From Cannabis sativa (lineage: Eukaryota > Streptophyta > Magnoliopsida > Rosales > Cannabaceae): 64,000 nt of DNA. Location: contig NC_083607.1 in the NCBI RefSeq assembly GCF_029168945.1, positions 40,905,257-40,969,256 on the forward strand. Reading direction: 5' to 3'. Made by a program: the position numbers and the translations under genes. This document shows, piece by piece, positions 46,029 through 56,944 of the stretch. The number at the start of each line of letters is the position of its first letter. Within the stretch, counting starts at the first letter, position 1. The notes under the pieces are model-generated. The model was not told the DNA's origin, searched no databases, and saw only the letters and a program-made list of their open reading frames with translations.

Positions 46029-46039
46029 AACTCCCACTT
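46029..46039 (-). promoter_or_regulatory. Polypurine tract of copia element
   Basis: AAGTGGGAGTT on the minus strand, adjoining the 3' LTR. Confidence 0.75.
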
Positions 46040-46067
46040 GCACTAATATAAAACTAATTAGTACATA

Positions 46068-47562
46068 TCAATTAATCCTAAATTCTGACGGTGCTTTTTC
46101 AAATGCTGTCATGGCCAAGACTTTGGTAAATGGATCAGCTAGGTTGTCCTCTGTGTCAACTTTCTCAACTAGTACATCCCCTCTTGCCACGTATTCTCTG
46201 ATAATGTGATACTTCCTTTCAATGTGTTTGCTTCCCTTGTGGCTTCGAGGTTCTTTACTGTTTGCTATTGCTCCATTGTTATCACAAAGTAAGACTAGAG
46301 GCTTTTCCATTCCAGGAACAACACCTATACTGGTGAAGAACTTTCTTAGACAGACAAGTTCTTTAGCAGCTTCGGCTGCAGCTATGTATTCAGCTTCCAT
46401 AGTTGAGTCCGATATCGCGATTTTTTGTGCACTTCTCCAAACCACTGCTCCACCCCCAAGAGTAAACACCATCCCAGATGTAGATTTCCTGTCTTCAAGA
46501 CTTGCCTGGAAATCTGAATTAGTGTAGCCTATGGGATTTAAAGCACCACCCTTGTAGACTAACACAAGATTCCTTGTACTCTTTAAGTATTTCAGAATAT
46601 ACTTAACTGCATTCCAATGTTCATGTCCTGGATTAGACTGATACCTGCTCACAATTCCAACTGCATAGCAGATGTCAGGTCTAGTGCATAACATTGTATA
46701 CATTAGACTTCCAACTGCAGAGGCATAGGGAATTTTCTCCATGTCCTCTATCTCTTGAGGATCAGTCAGAGACTGTTCCTTAGATAGACGAATACCATAT
46801 CTAGAAGGCATGTTTGCCCCATTGGTGTTGTTCATGGAGAATCTCTCTAAGACTTTGTCTATGTTGGTTGTTTGAGAGAGAGCAAGAGATCTGTTCTTCC
46901 GGTTTCTAATAATCTGAATACCAAGAACATAGGCTGCTTCACCCAAATCTTTCATATCGAATTGAGTGTTGAGCCATTCCTTGATGTGAGTCATTTTCTT
47001 GACATTGTTTCCAATAATCAAAATGTCATCAACATAAAGGACCAGGAATACTACTACTTGGTCTTCCTTGAGTTGGTAAACACAAGGTTCATCTTCATTC
47101 TGAAGAAAGTCGTAGGTCTTGTTCATTAAACCTTTTATTCCATGTGCGAGAAGCTTGCTTAAGTCCATAGATAGACCTATTTAATTTGCAAACTTTCTTT
47201 TCTTGCCCAGGAAGAACATAACCTTCTAGTTGCTCCATATAGATGGTTTCTTCAAGTACCCCATTAAGGAAGGCAATCTTGACATCCATTTGCCAGATTT
47301 CATAATCGAAAGCAGCAGCTATGGAGAGAAGAATTCGGATGGATTTGAGCATGGCAACAGGACTAAAAGTTTCCTCATAGTCCACGCCTTCTCTTTGGGT
47401 ATAACCCTTGGCTACAAGTCTAGCTTTAAAAGTTTTGACTTCGCCTCCAGCTCCTCTTTTCTTCTTGTAAACCCACTTGCATCCTATCGGATGATAGTCG
47501 TCAGGTGCGTCTACATATTCCCAGACTTTGTTCTTTTTCATGGAATCCATTTCTGAATCCAT
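46068..47562 (-). pseudogene. Copia reverse transcriptase and RNase H, frameshifted
   Basis: Frame 47562-47095 covers the first half of reverse transcriptase (GCKWVYKKK, ARLVAKGYTQREGVDY, QMDVKIAFLNG, IYGLKQASRTW). Frame 47168-46068 carries on with the catalytic YVDDILIIG, then RNase H (SDSTMEAEYIAAAEA, LLCDNNGAIA, HIERKYHIIREYV, NLADPFTKVL). The two overlap in different frames, so a shift near 47130-47165 separates them. Stops at about 47563-47580 split it from integrase. Confidence 0.88.
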
Positions 47563-47826
47563 GCCGACCGACTATCATTTCCGTTGCGGACTAGCCATTG
47601 CCTATTTATAGGTTAATGGATCGTCATCAATACCGTCACCTACGACCATATTGATTTCACCATCCAAGCCATAACGAGCTAGTTTTGTTGAAACCCTCCC
47701 AATACGACGAGGTGCGGTGATCTTCTGAACAGAAACTTTAGTAGTCGATTTCTCAGTTTGTTCAATTGAGGGAGTGGGATTGTCTTCTTCACGAGTGGAA
47801 GAGGACGGAACATTGGAAGGACTTTA

Positions 47827-49467
47827 TTATGATAGCAATTCCTCTAGAACAACTTTACTTTTCGGTTTGTAGTCTTTAATATAGTTCTCTTCAAGGAAAG
47901 TAGCATTTGTAGAAACAAACACTTTTTTATCCTTGTGACTATAAAATAGTCCACCCCTAGTCTCTTTAGAATTTCCGACAAACATGCATACTTCGGTACG
48001 TGATTCAAGTTTGCCTTTTTTCTTTCTTAAGACATGAGCAGGGCACCCCCAAATTCTGTAATGGCATAAACTAGGTGTACGACCATTCCAAAGTTCGACG
48101 GGTGTCTTAGGGACTGCTTTAGATGGAACAACATTTAAAATGTCATTTGCCATCTGTATAGCATATCCCCAGAAGGACGTAGACAGAGTTGAATAACTCA
48201 GCATAGACCTAACCATTTCCAAAAGAGTGCGATTTCTTCTTTCTGCAACTCCATTTTGTTGTGGAGTGCTTCGGGCAGTGTATTGGGATTCAATTCCAAG
48301 TTCAATTAAATGATCTTTGAACTGCATATCCATATATTCTCCACCCATATCAGTTCGCAAGATCTTTAATTATTTACCTAATTGGTTTTGGGCCAAAGCA
48401 TGAAACTCCTGAAACTTTTCAAACGTTTCAGATTTCTTTTGCATTAGGTAAAGAAAACTATATCTAGAGAAATCGTCAACGAAAGTGACAAAATACTCAT
48501 AACCACCTCGGGCTTTTACATTCAAAGGTCCGCAGACATCGGAATGCACTAACCCTAGAGGGATTTTGGCACGCTCTCCCTTTGCAGAGAAAGAACGTTT
48601 AGTCATTTTTCCTTCTAGGCAGGACTTGCATACTTGCAGTTCACCTAAGACGACATTTTTCAATGGACCGCCTTTGGTTAGCCTATTGAGTCTATCGAAG
48701 CCTATATGACCTAAACGTAAATGCCATAGATAAGTTTGATTACCATTATAAATCTCTTTTCTTTTGAGGTTTCTAGGTCTAGCTACATTGCAAAGTTCAC
48801 TATTTAGTGAGATTTGAGTATTCGGTCTTAAAACATAAAGCCCTTGTTCCATGGTAGCAACACATATTTGAAATCCATTACGAGAAATTGAACAATTTGT
48901 ACTCGAAAAATTCAATATATAAGATTGTGTTTGCAAACATGAGACACTAATCAAGTTTCTACTAAAGTTTGGAATACATAAAACATTTTCTAAAATTAAA
49001 ATTCTTTGTTGAAACTTGATGCGGGCTTTTCCTCTAGGTTTGACCGATACTAATTCGCCATTGCCAACTTTAAGCTTTAACTCTTCTGGAAGCAGATTTT
49101 CCCATGTTTCAAGCAACTGCAGTGAAGAACATACATGGTTAGCAGACCCAGAATCAACAATCCAGACGGATTTGTCGTTCTCTAAAACACATGATTCAAA
49201 GACAAAAGCATTACCTTCGTTTGAATTGTTTAGAAGCCTGGGACATCGTTCTTCATGATGGCCCTTTTCATTACAATTCCAACATAGAAGATTATGTCTG
49301 ATAATTGTACTTGAAGAAGCAGCTTTGCTAGATCCTTCATACCTAGTCCTTTTCCTCTGATTATGAATTGTAAACCCAGGGGGACCTATTGCAATCAGAT
49401 TCCGTTCATGGGCTCGTAATTTTGCTTCGAGCTTGTCCATGTCGGAGGAGTTGGAATTGTTGATCAT
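47827..49467 (-). pseudogene. Copia Gag zinc knuckle, protease and integrase
   Basis: One frame broken by a single stop near 48366. In order: zinc knuckle CWNCNEKGHHEERC at about residues 62-75, protease active site WIVDSGSANHVC near 105, integrase HHCC zinc domain (HLRLGHIGFDRL...CKSC), first catalytic Asp (VHSDVCGPL), FVDDFSRY, then after the stop LRTDMGGEY with the second Asp, and STPQQNGVAERRNRTLLEM with the Glu. Apart from the stop the catalytic residues look intact. Confidence 0.88.
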
Positions 49468-49750
49468 GTAAGAGATAACAAATTCATTATACTCCGGAGG
49501 AAGACTATTAAGGATGAGTTGGACCCATTGTTCTCTTGATAAATCAATTCCTAGTAGATTTGCCTTTTTGGAACTTCAGATTCATCATCAACATGTGAGA
49601 TTTAATGCAACTACCAGGATGCATTTTCACATTATAGAGTTCTTTTGCTAAGATATTAACTAGGAGAGGATCGGGGTTAGGGTTATTCATAATGACACTA
49701 CAACACATCAATAAAACAGAAGTAAGGTTTTGGTTCATAAATTCATACAC
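49468..49750 (-). pseudogene. Copia Gag, C-terminal remnant
   Basis: NPDPLLVNILAKELYNVKMH is followed, after a one-base slip in an A-run near 49567, by LLGIDLSREQWVQLILNSLPPE leading into the zinc-knuckle frame. The N-terminal half of a normal copia Gag is not recognisable upstream. Confidence 0.7.
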
Positions 49751-52592
49751 AGTTCAGAAAATAACAAACAATCACATATGTTACAGAAATACTAAATCTA
49801 ACATAGTTTATTTTCCAAGGTCTTTCAACAAACTGATACAGTGTCCCGTTTAGGCGAGAGTCAAAGCATCATCCATTGAATAGAGTTGTCAGCTCATCTA
49901 AAATGATAACCATTCTAGCAACCTTTTATTCGATCAAGATTGGAATTCAGCGTTGTCCTGTTTAGGCGAGAGTCAAGGCAATTCTATCTTATGAGCTTCC
50001 ACCATTGTTTCATAATTTGCAAGTTAAGTATGGTCGCCACTATTAGGGTGATCAATACCATACAAAACACTTACAAACTACTTATCTTTTGAGATTAAAC
50101 GGTGCGAAATTGCTAATGAACGTTCCTCCATTAGAGAGGATTACTCACTAAAACAAACGCGGTGTAAAACCAACAATGGAGATCGAATGTCTCTTGATTA
50201 AAAGCTCATGATTTAAAAAAATATGTATTTTGTATAATCATTTTATTCGATATTATAATAATGAAAAATTACAAATTAAAGTTGGTTTAAATAAAAAAAA
50301 TCAACTTCAATTAATTTTCAATTATTATTTAATTCGAAAAATAAATTCAAATAAATATCGAACAAGTGCCATATTATAATAATGAAAAATTACAAATCAA
50401 AGTTGGTTTAAATAAAAAATAAACTTTAATTAATTTTCAATTATTAATTAAATTCGAAATATAAATTCGAATGATAAATGGAACAAACTTTAAAATATCT
50501 TGTTTAAGTTGTTTTAGAAGAATCTAAAAAAAATCAACTTAAATATATTTCAAATCAGATTTAATTAAATTAAAATTAAGTTGTAATCACTTAATTAGAA
50601 AATATTCCATTTTAAGTTAATATTCGAAAAGATATTAACTTAAAAAATATCAAAAAAAAAATATTCCATTTTAAGTTAATATTCGAAAAGATATTAACTT
50701 AAAAAAAATATCTTAAGAATCTTAATAACCAATGCCTAAAATTCCTCAACTTAATTTTGAAATTTTAAATCCAAAAGATATTGAGATTTAAGTTGGTTAG
50801 TTGTAGATAACTAAATATCAACTTAAATAGGAATATTTAATGAAAAATTTAAATTAAGCTTCAGAAAGAATCTAGATGGTTATAATTCTATATTTAATTA
50901 AATACAAGAAAATACATGTAGTTTAGCTTAGAATATAAAATTCTTTAAACTATGGTTTTCTTAAATTAATTTCAAAATAAATGAAATTAATTATGTTGCT
51001 AATCAATTTTATTAGGTTAAACTAGTGTAATTAACCTAGTACAGTTATTCAAATCAGGCAAATGGGCCTTCACAATCGGGGTAGTTCATGTGAGGGGGTG
51101 TTGGGTTCAGTATGTCATACCCACTACTATGGCTCCCAACTCGCACACAAGGCCCAAAAGAGAGGAATTTAACCTTAAAATAAACAACTGTTATTAATTG
51201 AATAGGTCCGAAAACTAAATGGGCCTAAATAAAATCTATCAAGAACTATGATATTTTATTTAGCAACAACAACCTATATGCATCTATAATGAAATTAAAA
51301 ACATAGGCTCACACAGGCACACTTTGGATGGGTCCTATCATGTTACTAGGTCATAAACAGATGAAAGAAGATTGTAAATATACCTGTTACAAATTATTTA
51401 CTTGACCAAGGGAGCCATGTGTTAAAATCAGATTATTGGATCTGTCAACAAGTTAACCATGGCTATTTACAATCAAGCAATAATAGGTTTTAAAAACTTA
51501 CACATAAGCAAAAACACATACTCCTGCAACAAGGTTAGCTGGATAGTTGGATGTAGGATTTATTTAATTTTAAATAAATAATTTCGAAAAAATAATTAAT
51601 TAAATAAATAAAAAAAATTTATTTTCGAAAATTTAAAAAAAAAAATTAAAATTAAACCTACAATTTTGAAAAATTAGGTTTCAACCAACCTAAATATCAT
51701 TTCAAAATTTGCTAACTACTTTTAAAAATTAAATGTTATTTTATAAATAAAAATTAAATAAAAAATTAAAAAAGATAAATGAATATCTTTTTCAAATTTT
51801 AAATGTAATTTAAATAAATAAAATAACAAAAATTAAAAGTTAGCAAAATATCTTACATCTATTTAAAATTACATGATTATAGTTATCTTATTTTAAATTT
51901 AAATAAGGTCAAATTATTTAAAAAAATTTAATTTTAAAAAATTTAAAATCTCACCTTCAATTTAAAAATAAGATAAGATATAATCAAATTTGAAAATAAG
52001 ATAGATAATTAAGCAAAAAAGATAGATATTGACTATTTCAAATTCAAATTACACTAATATCATGAATTAAATTTAAAAAATATTAATTAAATAAATTATG
52101 ATAATTAGAATTGAATTAGGAATAGTAAATGTATAAATATAGAACTACACAAAAAATCAGAAGTTAATTCCATGAAAAAGCATGAAAAAACGAACAAAAA
52201 CGAAAAAATTGCAAGCTGTACGGACGGGATGCTGTGCATACCCATCCGAGCGCGTGCTGGGGTGCTGGGCCGAGTTTTATCGGCGGAATGCGTGTCAAGC
52301 ATGATTTCCGCGCGCAGGGGGAAATTCAGCAACCTTATCTTTTTTCGAATCTTCAAAAAATCATAACTAATTCAAATTAAATCGAAATTGAGTTCTGTAA
52401 AAAAGTAACTTGCTTAATTTTTTCCATACTATCCAATAAAAATAATTCCAGAAACAGATATTCAATTATTTTTCACGAAAATTCACAAACACCAATCAAT
52501 GATCAAATAAAAGTCAATACAACATGATACCATCCAAAACATTAAACAATCGTTTTAAAGTCCAAATTTCTTGCAAGCAAATAAATTACCAT
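49751..52592 (-). other. Long non-coding leader of copia element
   Basis: About 2.8 kb between primer site and Gag remnant, very AT-rich (A/T runs at 50210-50720 and 51540-52100). A GTTTAGGCGAGAGTCAA motif occurs near 49849 and 49967. A duplicated ATATTCCATTTTAAGTTAAT block lies at 50603 and 50660. A GC-rich island lies at about 52215-52322. Confidence 0.6.
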
Positions 52593-52605
52593 GGCTCTGA
52601 GGCCA
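52593..52605 (-). promoter_or_regulatory. Primer binding site of copia element
   Basis: The minus strand reads TGGCCTCAGAGCC, two bases from the tRNA-Met site TGGTATCAGAGCC, two bases inside the 5' LTR. Confidence 0.75.
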
Positions 52606-52812
52606 GTTGTTGGAAATTATTTTACCAGGATCTTAGATCTACTCACAAGTATGTTGATTAACACCCTAAATATGAACTTTCTAAAACGATGAAATAAACA
52701 CGTATAAATTTTAGGAAACCTTACATTGGGTGCAGCGGAATTAAATGACTCCTTCCGTTCAGATCTCTAACCCTTGTATCCTTTCTGTCGCAGAGTATTA
52801 TCAAGATATGAA

Positions 52813-55066
52813 TGTAACACCCTAACTAATTTAGGCGTATTACGTGATTTTTAAACGTACTGTGCAGCTCGTTGCTAATCAACGAGGTTTATGGAAAAAC
52901 GTGATTAATTAAAATTTTGCTTTTTCATTAAACTTATAAACCATTTTACCAAAAAGTCTCGGGATCCCGATTTATAAAAATATTTACAAACGTTTTTACT
53001 ATTCAACTTTTACATCAAAATAAGGTCATCTAACGACCGTTACAAAAATCTCGGCCACTGTCGTCCCGAGGATCGTACGCTCCAGGCCTAACCGCCCCGA
53101 CATGTACAATCCCATCAGCTCGCTCACGGTCCATCAAAGAATCGCCTTGCCTTTACCTACACATGAACGTAAACTGTGAGTCGACAGACTCAGTAAGAAA
53201 AGCATAAAAATATCATACCTAAACCTGACTGCCGTGTCCAACACGATGCGAGTCCCGCTCTTGCCATGTCCAACATGGTGCGAGCACTACCGCCATGTCC
53301 AACATGGTACTGAGTTTTGAACGTTCAGGGGACGGTACTATTGACAAGTATCCTCCTGATCGGTCGAACCGGTCATACTCATTCTTGGTCATACTCCGGC
53401 TGTCTACCGACGGATAGGTCAATAGCACCGAACCACCAACCGGTGTCGGCTGATCGGTCGAGCCGGTCATACTCCGAGCTGGTCATACTCCGGCACTCGT
53501 ACCGACGTGACGGGGTTGGGTGGTTCGAAGCCTAAATACATATCTAATGTAAACTAACGGGCTTCCTACATGCACGCTAAACATGTAATCTACATATGCA
53601 TACCGTTATACTAATCTTACTCGGATTCCGATTTCGGGTGTGCCTTGGCCAACCCGACCGGAACTCGAAGCCGAACGGCGGACATCGGCTCCTAAACCAT
53701 AAAAATCACAACGCTATAAGTGACACGCTAAATCACTTCCCGGGGACAAAAACTTGAAACTAAAAGTTTCCCTATCGATAAAAAGCATGGCAATACCCCT
53801 AAAAACCCAAAAACGAGGAAAACTAGGGTTCTGAAAAATCCCCAACCGGAAGACCGGTTGCCCAACCGGAATTCCGGTTCAGGAAAAATCTGAACCCCCA
53901 TCCGGAATTCCGGATGCTCAACCGGAATTCCGGTTCCTCGCGACAAGAACCAAAAATTCACATATCTTGACCAATTCGAACCCAATTGATCCCAAACTTT
54001 CCAGACCTGCTCTATAGGTCCCAAATAACAATTCTAGAGCATCAAACCTACCCAGAAACCCCACATGCAAAATTCACCATTGGAGCTCAAGCTTTGAGTT
54101 CCAAACTCAAGCTTGAGCAAAACCACTTAAACAAGCAATCCAATAGCATAAAACAACATAACTAAGCATCATATAACCTCTGCAAACTAACAAGAACAAC
54201 AGCAACAACACAGAACATAAACATAGCATTTTCTCACAAAAATCACCTATTTTCACATATAATTTAAAAGCTTGAACAATCCTATCTAACAAGCATTCAA
54301 ACAACTCAATCATCATCAAAATAATCATGCTTTGAACCCTAGAAAAATAACAAAATCACAGCAGCAACAAATATTAAAAACTCATGCATGCATCAACATT
54401 TTTCACATAGTTTTTCAAGAAATTAAAGGAGAAAGGGTTAGAATCACCTACCACAATCAAGAGCTCACAATTAGGATGAATTTAGCTTAGGGAAATGAAG
54501 AAAAAACCCAGCTTTGCACCCCAAAGTTCCCAGCCGAAAGTGAGGAAAAGAGAGAGAGTTTTTCTTTTGAAACTTTTCTATTTTTTTCTAAGTGTTGGAA
54601 AAGAAGGGAAAAAGGATTTTTCAAGCATATATTAACCTTTTATTAAATCCATTTCAGCCAAAGGATTATTTTAAAAAAATAAACATTAATCCATTTATTA
54701 AATCATATAAGACAAAACATCATTGGGGCAAAAAGACCATTTTGCCCCTCCATACTAAAACCACATAATAATCACTAAAGGGGGTATTTTTGGGACATTC
54801 TAAATTCCCGGCCATTCCCGACATTCCCAATGTCTAAAACCCGTCCCCAAAATACTAACATACTAAGTTGTGATTTCTACTGAGCCAAACGCCGCGTTCC
54901 AAAATACCGGACACCGGAAATACGAAATATAAAAACTGCTGAAGACATAATTATGCATATCTGAATTCCATAAATAACAATGATAAATTATTTAAATAGC
55001 TATAAATAATTTCCTGATTAATCAGAAATAACTGCTAATTTCCAAATTAACTAAGCGGGCTTTACA
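52813..55066 (-). repeat. 3' LTR of chromovirus 2
   Basis: 2,254 bp, TGTAACACC to GGGCTTTACA on the plus strand. It holds short tandem units (GCCATGTCCAACATGGTGCGAG type) at about 53230-53310, GGTCATACTCCGG/CGGTCGAxCCGG units at 53350-53500, and three EcoRI-centred palindromes at 53864-53935. Frames in this region recur in the other LTR and are not genes. Confidence 0.93.
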
Positions 55067-55081
55067 ACTATTCCCCCCTTA
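55067..55081 (-). promoter_or_regulatory. Polypurine tract of chromovirus 2
   Basis: The minus strand reads TAAGGGGGGAATAGT directly before TGTAAAGCCC. Confidence 0.8.
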
Positions 55082-55582
55082 AAAGGATTTCGTCCCCGAA
55101 ATCTAACCTGAATAACTCTGGATATTGAGCTCGCATATCTGATTCTAGCTCCCAGGTGGCTTCTTCCACCTTACTGTTTCTCCAGAGAACCTTGACCAAT
55201 GCTATGGTCTTATTCCGAAGGACTTTATCCTTTCTATCCAGGATCCGCACCGGCCGTTCCTCATAAGACATATCCGAAAGTGAAGGCTCTCATAACTGAG
55301 TATATGAGAGGGGTCTGAAACGTATTTTCTCAACATTGAGACATGAAATACGTTGTGCACTGCTGATAAAGCTGGAGGCAATGCTAACCGATATGCCACT
55401 TGACCTATCTTCTCGAGAATCTCGAAAGGTCCTGTAAATCTAGGGCATAACTTGCCTCTTTTCCCGAAACGTTTGATCCCCTTCATCGGAGATACTCGCA
55501 AAAACACATGGTCCCCTACTCGGAACTCAACATCCCTACGTTTCGGATCTGCGTAACTCTTACGTCCGCTTCTGGGAGGCAA
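55068..55582 (-). pseudogene. Integrase C-terminus and chromodomain-like tail, chromovirus 2
   Basis: Frame 55582-55202 has FRVGDHVFLRVSPMKGIKRF, GPFEILEKIGQVAYRLALP and VFHVSMLRKYVSDPSH. After a shift, 55271-55068 carries YEERPVRILDRKDK and VKVLWRNSKVEEATWELE, the chromodomain-like end typical of Tekay elements. Confidence 0.85.
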
Positions 55583-56590
55583 GCATTCTAGCTTTAATCT
55601 TTTCTATTGCCTCATTGGTCCGCTGAACTGATTCTGGACCTAGGTATTTCCGCTCCCCTGTCTCATCCCAGTGGATAGGGGATCTACATTTCCTACCGTA
55701 CAACAGTTCGTAGGGTGCCATCCCTATCGTACTCTGGTAACTGTTGTTGTACGAGAACTCCACTAACGGTAGGTATTTACTCCATGAACCCTCAAAGTCC
55801 ATAACACGAGCTCTCGGCATATCCTCCAATATCCGAATTGTCCTTTCGGACCGACCATCCGTCCGAGGATGGAATGCCGTCTTGAATTTTAGCTTCGTAC
55901 CCATTGCCCGTTGCAAACTTTGCCAAAATTTAGAGGTGAATTTCGGATCCCTCGTCCGAAACTATAGACTTCGGTACCCGTGAAGTCTCACTATTTCCCC
56001 GACGTATAATTCGCCAACCGATCCACTTGTAAATGTTGTTCGACCTGCGGAAAATGAGCGAATTTCGTAAATCGGTCCACCACTACCCGAGATGGAATCA
56101 TACATACCCGTGGTCCTAGGTAACCCGACCACAAAATCCATCGTAATATCCTCCCATTTCCACTCGGTAGGGTTAGAGGCTGCAACAACCCCGTCGGTCT
56201 CTGATGTTCAGCCTTGATCTGCTGACACGTGAGGCATCTCGAAACGAATTCTACCAAATTCTTCTTCATACCGCTCCACCAGAAGTACGGTTTCAAATCT
56301 TGGTACATCTTGGTGGTGCCGGGATGTAGAGAATATGGAGTAGAATGAGCCTCCTCAAAGATCTCGTTCCTCAAGTCCACACTGTTCGGGACACAAACCC
56401 TGGCTTTATACAAAAGCATTCCACTAGCTGACACTGAAAAGTCTTTGGCTTGACCAGCCAATACCTCATCTCGGATCTTCACTAACTCCGGATCTGACGT
56501 CTGAGCAACCTTTATTCTTTCTAACAGATCAGATTGCGGCGTTAAGTTGTGAAGCCGACCTACCACAAACTCAATGCCGGACCTAACCAT
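55560..56590 (-). pseudogene. Integrase core, chromovirus 2
   Basis: Frame 56590-55991 contains the zinc-binding part (HPGTTKMYQDLKPYFWW, CLTCQQIKAEHQRPTG) and then loses frame near the first catalytic Asp. Frame 55916-55560 has TDGRSERTIRILEDM with the Glu and FSYNNSYQSTIGMAPYELLY. The segment between (about 55917-55990), which should hold the second Asp, is frameshifted. Confidence 0.82.
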
Positions 56591-56629
56591 ATCCTCTCGC
56601 TAGCCGAGGTGAGATCCGAACCATGCTAG

Positions 56630-56920
56630 CTACTTGCCGGGACCCTTTCTGCTCAGGGCATCGGCCACTACATTGGCTTTCCCGGGATGGTAAAGGATCT
56701 CACAATCATAGTCCTTCACTAATTCCAACCAACGCCTTTGTCTCATGTTCAAATCTTTCTGAGTAAAGAAATACTTGAGACTTTTATGGTCGGTATAGAT
56801 CTCGCACTTCTCACCATACAAGTAATGCCGCCAAATCTTCGGTGCAAAAACCACTGCGGCCAATTCTAAATCATGAGCTCGGGTATCGCCGTTCATAATC
56901 CTTTGGTAGACGGGAGGCAT
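56630..56920 (-). pseudogene. RNase H, chromovirus 2
   Basis: The 96-residue frame reads THDLELA-type ([12 protein letters not shown]), [13 protein letters not shown] and [15 protein letters not shown]. Its N-terminal part, with the first catalytic Asp, is in a different frame after the shift near 57060. Confidence 0.82.
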
Positions 56921-56944
56921 AAGCGATAACCCGATCGGCTTGCA

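Noticed and set aside
53225..53310. Regularly spaced short repeats considered as a CRISPR array
   Set aside because: Eukaryotic LTR context, only three imperfect units, no cas genes.
53219..53535. Overlapping frames rich in Gly/Arg in the chromovirus 2 LTR, repeated at 60304-60748
   Set aside because: They arise from short tandem repeats in the LTR, and the frames differ between the two copies.
54107..54328. 73-residue hydrophobic frame, identical at 61319-61540
   Set aside because: Identical because the LTRs are young; no start context or family match.
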